DNA from: an uncultured Aquimarina sp.
GTDB taxonomy: Bacteria; Bacteroidota; Bacteroidia; Flavobacteriales; Flavobacteriaceae
DNA length: 64,000 nucleotides
Assembly (NCBI GenBank): GCA_947498815.1
Contig: CANMLU010000008.1
Span: 124,001-188,000, forward strand
Direction of reading: 5' to 3'
Part shown: positions 33,652-42,723 of the stretch, piece by piece
Position numbering within the stretch: position 1 is the stretch's first letter
Layout: each line of letters opens with the position of its first letter
Notes under the pieces: generated by a model
Told to the model about the DNA's origin: nothing
Databases searched by the model: none
What the model saw: the letters and a program-made list of their open reading frames with translations, nothing else
Translations under genes and position numbers: made by a program

Positions 33652-34905
33652 TTACCATTCATTAACACGGTTTGAATCTAGTTTAATAAAAATGAATAGC
33701 AAGATAGTAAACCCCCATAATCCTGATCCTCCATAACTAAAAAACGGAAGAGGGATACCTATGGTAGGAATTAATCCTGTTACCATACCAATATTAATAG
33801 CGAAATGGATAAATAGAATACCTACTACGCTATAACCATACACCCTGCTGAATTGTGTTTTCTGCCGTTCGGCCAAATGGATGAGTCGTATGAGTAGCAA
33901 TACAAATAGGATGATGACCATAGTGGCTCCCAGGAACCCCCATTCTTCGCCTACCGTACTAAATATGTAATCTGTATGTTGCTCGGGTACAAAACCTCCT
34001 TTGGTTTGGGTTCCTTCTTTCCATCCTTTACCAGTCCAACTACCACTACCAATTGCTATTTGACTTTGATTGGTGTTATATCCAATACCTTTTGAATCTA
34101 CTTCTTTACCCAAGACGATATTAAATCGATCTCTATGCCGTTGCTCAAAGACATTATTAAAGATATAATTCACCGAAAAACAGAATCCGGCAATCAATAT
34201 AATAGAGAGTATATATCTTGAATATTTTGGTTTTTGCTTTCTGTTTTTTATTAAAATAAATAACATCACAGCCGCGATGGCCAATACTACCCATATCGGT
34301 TTAAAAAGTAGGGTTAGTATAAATAATGCCGCTGCCGAAACTCCAACGATTAAATATATGGCTGCTAGTCCTTCTCTATACAATGGAAAGAAAAAAGCAG
34401 CATATACCAAAGCACTTCCGGGATCTGGTTGAGGTATAATTAGTATAGCAGGTAAAGCAATCAGCAAAAATCCTCGAAACTGATGCCCAATAAGTTTGAT
34501 ATTGGTTTGCATATCGCTCAAGAATTTGGCCAATGCGAGTGCTGTACATACCTTTGCAAATTCTGAAGGTTGTAATCTTATCGAGCCAAACGCATACCAC
34601 GAAGTAGCTCCAGAGATGGTTTTTCCGAAGACGAAGAGTCCTAATAAGGATAGTATGGATATCACATAAATCAATCCTGCAAATCGCTCATAAAATTTGG
34701 CTTCCACTGCTTGTGTAACAATGATAAGAATGATACTAAACAGAATCCAATAGGCCTGCTTCACATACGCCTGTGAAAAATCGGTAAGCGAGAAAGCTTC
34801 GCCTTCGTATGAGGCCGAATAAATATTTCCCCACCCGAAACTTACCAATAATATAAATAATAAAACCGTTATCCAATCAATAGCGGCTACACTTGATCTT
34901 GCCAT
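33652..34905 (-). CDS. rodA: Rod-shape determining protein RodA
   Basis: 417 residues, ten or so transmembrane helices, SEDS family. RodA is the glycosyltransferase that polymerises lipid II for elongation and works with PBP2. Family features seen: ARSSVAAIDW start, QPSEFAK motif, PQPDPGSALVY loop, and GGSG near the end (PFFSYGGSGLWGF). Its ATG overlaps the stop of mrdA (TAATG). Last gene of the mre operon. Confidence 0.97.
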   Translation of the reverse strand: MARSSVAAIDWITVLLFILLVSFGWGNIYSASYEGEAFSLTDFSQAYVKQAYWILFSIILIIVTQAVEAKFYERFAGLIYVISILSLLGLFVFGKTISGATSWYAFGSIRLQPSEFAKVCTALALAKFLSDMQTNIKLIGHQFRGFLLIALPAILIIPQPDPGSALVYAAFFFPLYREGLAAIYLIVGVSAAALFILTLLFKPIWVVLAIAAVMLFILIKNRKQKPKYSRYILSIILIAGFCFSVNYIFNNVFEQRHRDRFNIVLGKEVDSKGIGYNTNQSQIAIGSGSWTGKGWKEGTQTKGGFVPEQHTDYIFSTVGEEWGFLGATMVIILFVLLLIRLIHLAERQKTQFSRVYGYSVVGILFIHFAINIGMVTGLIPTIGIPLPFFSYGGSGLWGFTILLFIFIKLDSNRVNEW

Positions 34906-36776
34906 TATTGATTAATTTTAAAAGGTTCGCCACTATATTGTTTTGCGTATTCTTCTTCGAGACTATGCGCCAGGATCCAGTTTTCAAGATCTGTTCTTGT
35001 AATGGATCCGGTTAAATGTTTTTCTATCATCAATGAAGCTATTCTACCTGCATATCGGGCTCCCCAATAGCCATTTTCGACAAATACGGCAATAGCAATT
35101 TTGGGGTCATCTTTTGGAGCAAAGGCCACAAATACCGAGTGATCGGTAAGCTGTGTTTTTACTCCATCTATTTTTACAAAGTTTTCTGCAGTACCCGTTT
35201 TTCCGCAAATATCAATTCCTTTAACCTGTAAAAAGCTTGCGGTACCTTTGGTATATACCTCGTGCATCCCTTGTACTACGGGATCAAAATGTTCTTTGTC
35301 GATGGTAGTAATCTTGGGTTTTGTATAGTTTTCGTTTTCTATAGGTTTGCCGTCAATGGCTTTGATCATATGCGGGGTATAGTAGTGCCCTCTATTGGCA
35401 ATTGCTGCGGTCATATTGGCCAGCTGAATTGGTGTTGCCAGGACTTCTCCTTGTCCAATAGCATTGGATAAAGTAGCGCTAGCAAACCACTTATAAGTAG
35501 GGTATTGATATATTTTATTATAATAGTCCGAAGTAGGAACTTTTCCACGTTTCCCTGTGGGTAAATCGTTTCCCAGGTATTTACCTAGCCCAAAACTTTG
35601 AACGTGTTTGCGCCAATTGTCTATCCCCTCTTGGGGAGTGTCGTATTTTTCGATAATCCTTCTATACACAGTGGCAAAATATGCGTTACAAGAATTAGCT
35701 ATCCCTGGTATCATATTAAGAGGACCTCTATGATGATGACATCCTAATTTTTGGCCTTTTCGTCCATAATAATATCCCATTCTGCAAGAAACAGTTTCTT
35801 TGAGATCAATCACGCCTTCTTGCAATCCAATTAATGCATTTATGGTTTTAAAAGGAGAGCCTGGGGGGTATTCTCCAGTTACTCCTCGGTCAAATAGAGG
35901 TTTGGCAATAGTGTCATAAACCAATTTTGTAAAATTTGGAGATCTTTTACGCCCCACAAGCAGTTCTGGTTTGTATGTAGGTGCGGTTACCAAGGTTAGA
36001 ATTTCTCCTGTAGAAGGTTCAATAGCAACAATACCACCACGCTTATTTTCCATAAGCTTCTGCCCATAGGCTTGTAGTTTTGCATCTATAGTAATGGTAA
36101 GATCTTTTCCGTTTACCGGAAGTGTATCAAATTTCCCATTTTTATAGGGACCTATATCTCTGTTAAATCTATCTTTTTGAATGCGTTTGATTCCTTTGAT
36201 TCCTCTAAGATCTTTTTCATATTGTTTCTCAACACCATCAATTCCGATTAAATCTCCAGAAAGGTAATAGGGATCCTTTTTGATCAGTGCTTCATTAACC
36301 TCTCCGATATAACCCAAAACATTTGCGGCATGTACAGTTTGATAATCTCGTAGTGAACGTTTCTGGATGTAAAAACCATCAAACTTCCGCATTTTTTCCT
36401 GCAGATAAGCATATTCATCTTTGGTAAGCTGCGGAATCACTATCGAAGGAACCCGAGGCGAATACACTGTTGCCTTGCGGAGCCTAGTCACAAGTTTATC
36501 TTTGGTAATATTTAAGATAGAGCAAAACTCCAAGGTATCAAAGGGTTTCAATTCTCGCGGAATAACCATAACATCATAAGAAGGTTGATTGGTTACCAGT
36601 AATATTCCGTTTCTGTCATAAATAGCACCTCTTTGCGGATAATCGTAGATCATTTTTATGGCATTATCTTCGGATAACGACGCATACGAGGTGTTGTAAA
36701 TTTGCAAGTAAAAAAGTCTTGCAACAAAAACAATACCTGTAATAACTATAATAAGGTACAATAACAATTTTCTCAT
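34905..36776 (-). CDS. mrdA: Penicillin-binding protein 2
   Basis: 623 residues with an N-terminal membrane anchor (about 5-25), a dimerisation/pedestal domain and a transpeptidase domain. The active-site motifs are all present: SPFK (in PPGSPFKT), SCN (in ANSCNAYF) and KTG (in CGKTGTAEN). It crosslinks peptidoglycan during rod elongation together with RodA, MreC and MreB. It overlaps mreD by 4 bp (ATGA) and rodA by 1 bp, so translation is coupled through the operon. Confidence 0.97.
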   Translation of the reverse strand: MRKLLLYLIIVITGIVFVARLFYLQIYNTSYASLSEDNAIKMIYDYPQRGAIYDRNGILLVTNQPSYDVMVIPRELKPFDTLEFCSILNITKDKLVTRLRKATVYSPRVPSIVIPQLTKDEYAYLQEKMRKFDGFYIQKRSLRDYQTVHAANVLGYIGEVNEALIKKDPYYLSGDLIGIDGVEKQYEKDLRGIKGIKRIQKDRFNRDIGPYKNGKFDTLPVNGKDLTITIDAKLQAYGQKLMENKRGGIVAIEPSTGEILTLVTAPTYKPELLVGRKRSPNFTKLVYDTIAKPLFDRGVTGEYPPGSPFKTINALIGLQEGVIDLKETVSCRMGYYYGRKGQKLGCHHHRGPLNMIPGIANSCNAYFATVYRRIIEKYDTPQEGIDNWRKHVQSFGLGKYLGNDLPTGKRGKVPTSDYYNKIYQYPTYKWFASATLSNAIGQGEVLATPIQLANMTAAIANRGHYYTPHMIKAIDGKPIENENYTKPKITTIDKEHFDPVVQGMHEVYTKGTASFLQVKGIDICGKTGTAENFVKIDGVKTQLTDHSVFVAFAPKDDPKIAIAVFVENGYWGARYAGRIASLMIEKHLTGSITRTDLENWILAHSLEEEYAKQYSGEPFKINQ

Positions 36777-37279
36777 GAATCATTTCTTCTAAACAATCCC
36801 AAAACCAGCATGGTAATCACAATCGTAAATAAACTGGAAAATAACGTTTTTTTTGCTATTAATAGTATGTGAGAGAAGTTAAAAATTTCTAATGAAAAGA
36901 GGACGATGTGATGTAGCAATACCATTAGGGTTACGTACCCCAATCGTTCTCCAAATCCTGCACTACTTAGTTTAATAGTTTGAAACTCGTAACTAAGCCC
37001 AAATGCCGATCGTAATGCAACGGGTCTGAAAAATGCAATCACTGTACAAGCTGCAGCATGAATACCTCCAGAATCACCAAAAATATCTAAGAGTAAACCT
37101 AGCATAAAGCTAATCACAAGAAAGAGACTTTTGTTAATATTCATTGGAGCCAACAAAATGAAAATAATATAGATATAGGGATTCAAGTATCCCAAAAAGT
37201 TGACATGGTTCAGTACGATAACTTGTACCAAAACAAGGATGATAAACCGACCGATATGTAATGCTGTGTCTCTATTCAT
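36773..37279 (-). CDS. mreD: Rod-shape determining protein MreD
   Basis: 168 residues with about five transmembrane helices. It is short and hydrophobic, and its place between mreC and mrdA identifies it. The motif FGDSGGIHAAACTVIAFFRP in the middle is typical of Bacteroidota MreD. It overlaps mreC by 8 bp and mrdA by 4 bp. Confidence 0.93.
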   Translation of the reverse strand: MNRDTALHIGRFIILVLVQVIVLNHVNFLGYLNPYIYIIFILLAPMNINKSLFLVISFMLGLLLDIFGDSGGIHAAACTVIAFFRPVALRSAFGLSYEFQTIKLSSAGFGERLGYVTLMVLLHHIVLFSLEIFNFSHILLIAKKTLFSSLFTIVITMLVLGLFRRNDS

Positions 37280-38096
37280 TGCCAGGCATTTCTAAACTTT
37301 TTATTTCGACTGCATCACTATTTTGTATGGCATATACAAAACCTATGTCGGTCATGTCATTAAATAGTTGGACATCTATGTGATAATAACTTTTTGTTTC
37401 GTCTAATTTGTAATTTAGGATAGTTCCTATTCCAATACCTCTTGGGAAAATAGTAGAACGACCATGAGTGATGATGGTATCTCCTTCTTTAATAAGCGCT
37501 TGTCTTGGGATGGTTTCCAGCTGAACAATATTGGGGTCTTTTCCGTTCCAAATCAAAGAACCATATTGATTTGATTTTTTAAACCCAGCATTAATTCGAG
37601 AGTTACTATTGAGAATAGAAATAACTCTGCTGTAGTTTTTTGAAGTATTTTCGATAATTCCTATGATCCCCTTATCAGTAATCACGCCCATATCTGGTTT
37701 TATACTATCATTTTCTCCTTTGTCTACTAATATATAATTATCGATCTTGCTATAATCATTTTTAATCACTCGACCTTTTATATAAGTATATGGTTTATCA
37801 AATGAAACAGTGTCAATAAATCTTGTAGCGACAGTATCTATTCCCAAAGCGCTAAGTTGGTTATGTAAACGTTCGTTTTCTTGTAGTAAACGTTCATTTT
37901 CTTTTTGTAGCCTAAAATAATCTGTGATAGAATGCCTCCAGTTATATATACCGCCACTTAAGAAGTTGGTGGAACTTACAAACTTACTTTTGTGATATGA
38001 ATGTGATTGAATGGTAAAAATCAATGACAAAAACAAAAGAAAAAGAAATAGCAGAAAATGTTTATTTCGTATTAAAAAGTTAATAATCTGCTGCAT
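37272..38096 (-). CDS. mreC: Rod-shape determining protein MreC
   Basis: 274 residues with one transmembrane helix (about 12-30), a coiled coil (about 65-90, LQKENERLLQENERLHNQLS) and the two beta domains of MreC (about 110-260; VDKGENDSIKPDMGVITDKG, GRSTIFPRGIGIGTI). It links MreB inside the cell to PBP2 outside. Gene order purH-mreB-mreC-mreD-mrdA-rodA is common in Flavobacteriia. Confidence 0.95.
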   Translation of the reverse strand: MQQIINFLIRNKHFLLFLFLLFLSLIFTIQSHSYHKSKFVSSTNFLSGGIYNWRHSITDYFRLQKENERLLQENERLHNQLSALGIDTVATRFIDTVSFDKPYTYIKGRVIKNDYSKIDNYILVDKGENDSIKPDMGVITDKGIIGIIENTSKNYSRVISILNSNSRINAGFKKSNQYGSLIWNGKDPNIVQLETIPRQALIKEGDTIITHGRSTIFPRGIGIGTILNYKLDETKSYYHIDVQLFNDMTDIGFVYAIQNSDAVEIKSLEMPGNE

Positions 38097-38224
38097 GATT
38101 TAAGGTCTGATAATTTCTTTGGTTTGGTTTTATGGTGCGTATTTGTATCGCTTACTACACATCAAAGCAGGATAACGTAAAATCAGAAATTTAGGTATAC
38201 TTAAATGGCAATTTTTTTAAACCA

Positions 38225-39253
38225 CTATTTAATAAGCACACTTTTGTACCTATTTATGTTTTTTAGCGTAATTCCTGTTCCTCTAACTACTGCTCTTAAT
38301 GGATCTTCGGCAATATATACTGGTAAATCCGTTTTTTGCGACAATCTTTTATCCAATCCGCGAAGCATAGATCCACCTCCTGCAAGATAAATTCCGGTAT
38401 TATAAATATCGGCTGCAAGTTCTGGAGGTGTTTGCGATAATGTTTCCATAACCGCATCTTCAATACGAAGGATTGATTTATCAAGGGCCTTTGCCATTTC
38501 TCTATATGAGATTTGTACTTGTTTTGGTTTTCCAGTCAAAAGATCACGTCCTTGAACGTTCATTTCTTCTGGGGGTAATTCAAGATCTTCTGTTGCTGCC
38601 CCAATTTGGATTTTTATTTTCTCTGCGGTACGTTCTCCAACATATAAATTATGTTGTGTACGCATATAGTAAATGATATCATTGGTAAATACATCACCTG
38701 CAATCTTTACCGATTTATCGCATACAATTCCTCCCAGGGCAATCACTGCAATTTCGGTAGTACCACCACCTATATCTACAATCATATTTCCTTTGGGTTG
38801 CATAATATCTACACCTATACCGATAGCGGCAGCCATAGGTTCATGGATAAGGTATACTTCTTTTCCGTTTACACGCTCTGCACTTTCTTTTACTGCGCGC
38901 ATTTCAACCTCGGTGATTCCAGAGGGGATACAAATAACCATGCGCAGGGCAGGAGCAAACAATTTTTTCTTTAATGCCGGGATATCTTTGATAAACATAC
39001 TTATCATTTTCTCACTGGCATCAAAATCTGCAATTACTCCATCTTTGAGTGGTCGAATAGTTTTAATATTCTCGTGGGTTTTTCCTTGCATCATGGCAGC
39101 TTCTTTTCCGGCTGCAATAATTTTGCCTGTCATTATATCTCTGGCAACAATAGAAGGGCTATCCACTACTACTTTGTCATTATGAATTACTAAGGTGTTG
39201 GCTGTGCCCAAGTCTATTGCAATTTCTTCGGTAAAGAAGTCAAAAAATCCCAT
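38225..39253 (-). CDS. mreB: Rod-shape determining protein MreB (actin homolog)
   Basis: 342 residues. Actin-fold ATPase with phosphate 1 (IDLGTANTLV), phosphate 2 (VDIGGGTTEIAV) and adenosine (LAGGGSMLRGLD) motifs, plus the hydrophobic N-terminus used for membrane binding (MGFFDFF). It forms filaments that guide cell-wall synthesis. It lies 44 bp after purH, and a near-consensus box (TACATTTA) in the gap may give it extra transcription. About 128 bp without features separate it from mreC. Confidence 0.97.
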   Translation of the reverse strand: MGFFDFFTEEIAIDLGTANTLVIHNDKVVVDSPSIVARDIMTGKIIAAGKEAAMMQGKTHENIKTIRPLKDGVIADFDASEKMISMFIKDIPALKKKLFAPALRMVICIPSGITEVEMRAVKESAERVNGKEVYLIHEPMAAAIGIGVDIMQPKGNMIVDIGGGTTEIAVIALGGIVCDKSVKIAGDVFTNDIIYYMRTQHNLYVGERTAEKIKIQIGAATEDLELPPEEMNVQGRDLLTGKPKQVQISYREMAKALDKSILRIEDAVMETLSQTPPELAADIYNTGIYLAGGGSMLRGLDKRLSQKTDLPVYIAEDPLRAVVRGTGITLKNINRYKSVLIK

Positions 39254-39297
39254 AAAAAGTCAGAAAAAGGGGTTAAAATTCAGTAAATGTAATAAAA

Positions 39298-40830
39298 TTA
39301 ATGTTTAAAATGGCGAGTTCCGGTCATAACCATTGCAATTCCGTTTTCATCACAGTAGTCAATGCTCAATTGATCCTTTATCGAACCTCCTGGTTGAATC
39401 ACTGCTTTGATGCCTGCATTGTCTGCAATTTCTACACAATCGGGGAAAGGGAAAAAGGCATCACTAGCCATCACAGCACCATTAAGATCAAAATTAAAAG
39501 ATTTTGCTTTGTCGATAGATTGCTTTAATGCATCAACTCTTGATGTTTGTCCAGTTCCACTAGCTAATAATTGTTTTCCTTTAGTGAAAACAATAGTATT
39601 CGACTTGGTGTGTTTGCATATTTTTGAAGCGAATAATAGATCTTCGATTTGCTCGGCAGTAGGAGCTACTTTGGTCGCTGTATTTAAATCAGATTGAGCA
39701 TCGGTTTTAAGATCTTTATCTTGTACAAGCGCTCCATTAAGACAAGAACGAACTTGCGTTTGAGGTAATTCAATGTCTTTTTGAATCAAAAGAATTCTGT
39801 TTTTCTTTCCTTTCAAAATTTCTATTGCTTCAGTGCTAAACGAAGGAGCAATAACTACTTCACAGAATAGCTTATGGATTTCTTCCGCAGTAGCGGCATC
39901 AATTTGGGTATTACTAATTAAAATTCCTCCAAATGCCGAAACCGGATCACCAGCCAATGCATCAACATAAGATTGAAGCACGGTATCTCGTTGTGCCAAC
40001 CCACAGGCATTGTTATGTTTTAAAATGGCGAATGTTGGCTTTTCACCTTTAAATTCGTTCATTAAGTTAACTGCTGCGTCAACATCAAGTAAATTGTTAT
40101 ATGATAATTCTTTGCCATGTAATTTGTCGAACATCGCGTCAAAATCTCCAAAGAAAAATCCTTTTTGGTGTGGGTTTTCTCCATAGCGTAGCACTTTTCC
40201 TTGAGTTTCGCTTATTTTAAGCGAAGCAATCTCATGATCACTATTGAAGTAGTTAAAAATTGCCGTGTCGTAGTGCGAAGAAACATTAAATGCCTTGGCT
40301 GCAAAACGTTTGCGATCTGCTAGCGAAATATTTCCGTTTCCTTCAGAAATTACATTCAAAAATTCTGCATAATCATCAACAGAAGCAACGCAAGTTACAT
40401 CGGCAAAATTTTTGGCGGCAGCTCTTATTAAAGAAATTCCTCCAATATCTATTTTCTCAATAATATCTTGTTCAGAAGCTCCAGATGCTACTGTTTTTTC
40501 AAAAGGATAGAGATCCACAATTACGATATCAATTTGTGGGATCTCATATTGTTCAAGCTCTGCAACATCACTATCGTTATTTTGACGATTAAGGATTCCT
40601 CCAAATACTTTTGGGTGTAAAGTTTTAACTCTTCCTCCCAAAATTGAAGGGTAAGAAGTAACATCTTCTACAGGAACAACATTGATCCCTAGATCTTTGA
40701 TAAATTTTTCGGTTCCGCCGGTAGAGTAAATGGTTACATTAAGTTCGTCTAATTTTTTTACGATAGGAGCTAGTCCGTCTTTACTGAATACAGAAATTAA
40801 AGCAGATTTAGCAGTTTTTGTGTTGCTCAT
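39298..40830 (-). CDS. purH: Bifunctional AICAR transformylase / IMP cyclohydrolase
   Basis: 510 residues. The N-terminal MGS-like IMP cyclohydrolase domain (about 1-150; STGGTEKFI, GGRVKTLHP) is followed by the AICARFT domain (about 150-510; RYGENPHQKG, KHNNACGLA, IQPGGSIKDQ). It does the last two steps of IMP synthesis, using 10-formyl-THF. Full length for the family. The -7 box TACTTTTG is 24 nt upstream, so purH probably heads the purH-mre transcript. Confidence 0.97.
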   Translation of the reverse strand: MSNTKTAKSALISVFSKDGLAPIVKKLDELNVTIYSTGGTEKFIKDLGINVVPVEDVTSYPSILGGRVKTLHPKVFGGILNRQNNDSDVAELEQYEIPQIDIVIVDLYPFEKTVASGASEQDIIEKIDIGGISLIRAAAKNFADVTCVASVDDYAEFLNVISEGNGNISLADRKRFAAKAFNVSSHYDTAIFNYFNSDHEIASLKISETQGKVLRYGENPHQKGFFFGDFDAMFDKLHGKELSYNNLLDVDAAVNLMNEFKGEKPTFAILKHNNACGLAQRDTVLQSYVDALAGDPVSAFGGILISNTQIDAATAEEIHKLFCEVVIAPSFSTEAIEILKGKKNRILLIQKDIELPQTQVRSCLNGALVQDKDLKTDAQSDLNTATKVAPTAEQIEDLLFASKICKHTKSNTIVFTKGKQLLASGTGQTSRVDALKQSIDKAKSFNFDLNGAVMASDAFFPFPDCVEIADNAGIKAVIQPGGSIKDQLSIDYCDENGIAMVMTGTRHFKH

Positions 40831-40853
40831 GAGAAAATTTAGTTAGTAAAATG

Positions 40854-40861
40854 CAAAAGTA
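40854..40861 (-). promoter_or_regulatory. -7 promoter box TACTTTTG of purH
   Basis: Exact TAnnTTTG match on the minus strand, with a possible -33 TTG about 21 nt upstream (GGTTGTC). The start codon of purH is 24 nt downstream. Confidence 0.65.
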
Positions 40862-40981
40862 GCAATTTAGTGACCAATTAGACAACCAATTATGTGTAAT
40901 TGTTTCCTGGTAATTGTAACAAAAATATAAGGAAAACGTCCTATCTTTAGAATATCTAAAATCCAGTTCAAAAAATAGAGC

Positions 40982-42235
40982 ATGCTGATCTATCTTAGAG
41001 TACTTAAGGAGAGTTTTAATTTTGCGGTTAACGCATTGAAAAATAATAAACTTCGAACATTTCTGTCGTTGTTGGGAGTAACGATCGGGATTTTCTCAAT
41101 TATAGGAGTGCTCGCTGCTGTAGATTCTTTAAAACAAGAGATAAAAGGCAGTATAAGCTCTCTGGATAATAGTACTATTTATTTAATGCGTTTTTCTTTT
41201 GGACCTACCGATATACCACAATGGAAAAGAGAACAGTTTCCGGATGTAACTTTTGAAGAATACCAATACATTAATCGGGTAATGCCAGATCTTAAAGCCG
41301 CTAGCTTTATTTTAAATGTGGCTCCAGAGACTGTGAAGTATCAAGATGCAAGTGTTGATAATGTTGAAGTTGCACCCGTCACCAACGATTATTATAATAT
41401 TGAAGAGTTACAAATTGCCAAAGGGAGATTTTATAATGAACAAGAATCGGTTGCAGGAACTCCTGTAATTGTTCTCGGGGATGAAATTGCCAATAGTTTA
41501 TTTGGTTCTTTTGATCCTATCGGAAAAAAGATACGACTCTATGGTCGAAAATTTACCGTAATAGGGGTGCTTCAAAAAGAAGGATCAGGGCTTTTTGGAA
41601 ACTCCAAGGATACAGCAGTGTTTATGCCTGTTAATTTGGTAAGAAAAATATATGGAGATAATAACAAATCTTCTTTTCCGGCAATAATCATAAAACCAGA
41701 GTCGGGGATCGATGTTCCAGAATTTGTAGCAGTATTAAAACAAAAACTAAGAGCATATCGCGGTATGAAACCCGATGAAATTGATAATTTCTTTGTGAAT
41801 CAATTGCAAGGTTTTTCGGATTTTATCGATAATATCACGGGTCAGATGAGTTTTATAGGTCTGATTATTAGCGGATTCTCTTTGCTGGTAGGAGGGTTTG
41901 GTATTGCAAATATTATGTTTGTGAGTGTAAAAGAGCGAACCAATTTAATAGGAATCCAGAAATCCATGGGAGCAAAAAATAAGTTTATCTTGTTTCAGTT
42001 TTTATTTGAAGCCGTTATATTGTCTTTAATAGGGGGATTGATTGGGCTGTTACTAGTTTGGTTGTTATCCGTTTTGGCGTCCCAATTCACTGGTGATTTT
42101 GAGTTTATTCTATCTCCTGTAAATATCCTATTAGGAACAATAGTTTCTTCAATAATAGGATTAATATCGGGCATACTTCCTGCAATTTCTGCTTCAAAAC
42201 TAGATCCTGTAGAGGCGATTCGAACGGGAATGTAA
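40982..42235 (+). CDS. MacB/FtsX-type ABC transporter permease
   Basis: 417 residues with the MacB layout: one transmembrane helix (about 22-45), a large periplasmic domain (about 50-280, MacB_PCD), then three helices (about 290-400) and the closing PVEAIRTG motif. Such proteins couple cytoplasmic ATP hydrolysis to periplasmic action, often export of peptides or lipoproteins. No ATP-binding subunit gene is beside it, so its partner must be encoded elsewhere. Divergent from purH; a near-consensus box (TATCTTTA) lies upstream. Confidence 0.9.
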   Translation: MLIYLRVLKESFNFAVNALKNNKLRTFLSLLGVTIGIFSIIGVLAAVDSLKQEIKGSISSLDNSTIYLMRFSFGPTDIPQWKREQFPDVTFEEYQYINRVMPDLKAASFILNVAPETVKYQDASVDNVEVAPVTNDYYNIEELQIAKGRFYNEQESVAGTPVIVLGDEIANSLFGSFDPIGKKIRLYGRKFTVIGVLQKEGSGLFGNSKDTAVFMPVNLVRKIYGDNNKSSFPAIIIKPESGIDVPEFVAVLKQKLRAYRGMKPDEIDNFFVNQLQGFSDFIDNITGQMSFIGLIISGFSLLVGGFGIANIMFVSVKERTNLIGIQKSMGAKNKFILFQFLFEAVILSLIGGLIGLLLVWLLSVLASQFTGDFEFILSPVNILLGTIVSSIIGLISGILPAISASKLDPVEAIRTGM

Positions 42236-42285
42236 CTTTTTAAAGTTGTAAAGCTTCAAAAGCTATTATGGTTAAACTCTGTAGC

Positions 42286-42723
42286 TTATTTCAGATACAA
42301 ACATATTCTTTCATAATCAATAATTGCTTTTCCTCGTTTCAAAATATCGGCTCCAATAATGCCATCAACAGGCTCTGCTTGATGAGCTATTAGGGCTGCA
42401 TTTACATGGTTGAGATCGAATAAAACAAGAGAAACCCTGTTTCTTAACCAGCTTCCAATTTGGATTGAGTTTTTTTGCGAAAGTTGTGTAAGCATATCTG
42501 TTGCTCCAGCTCCCGCTGCTTTTACATCGCTGTCCTGGGCAAAAAGCCCAAATTTTTCTACAGCTTCAAAACCAACACACGAATTCGATGCTCCTGTATC
42601 GACGATAAAATTGCCTTCGATGCCGTTTAATGTGGCTTTGACTTCAAAATGATTCGTTTTTGTAAAAACTAACTTGATTCTGTGATATTCTTTTTGTATT
42701 AAAAATTTTCGAAGTGTACTCAT
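42286..42723 (-). CDS. Retropepsin-like aspartic protease
   Basis: 145 residues, the size of one retropepsin monomer, no signal peptide. The active-site motif is FIVDTGASNS with Asp42; the second hallmark, hydrophobic-hydrophobic-Gly, is DGIIGADIL near residue 122. This matches clan AA gag-polyprotein-like proteases that act as homodimers. Its ATG overlaps the stop of the CHAT gene (ATGA), so the two proteases are translated together. Possible roles are maturation or activation of an operon partner; this is inference. Confidence 0.88.
   Translation of the reverse strand: MSTLRKFLIQKEYHRIKLVFTKTNHFEVKATLNGIEGNFIVDTGASNSCVGFEAVEKFGLFAQDSDVKAAGAGATDMLTQLSQKNSIQIGSWLRNRVSLVLFDLNHVNAALIAHQAEPVDGIIGADILKRGKAIIDYERICLYLK

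Noticed and set aside
40982-42235. A complete ABC exporter for the GG peptides
   Set aside because: Only a MacB-type permease is present, with no ATPase and no C39 peptidase domain, so it cannot be assigned as the peptide exporter.
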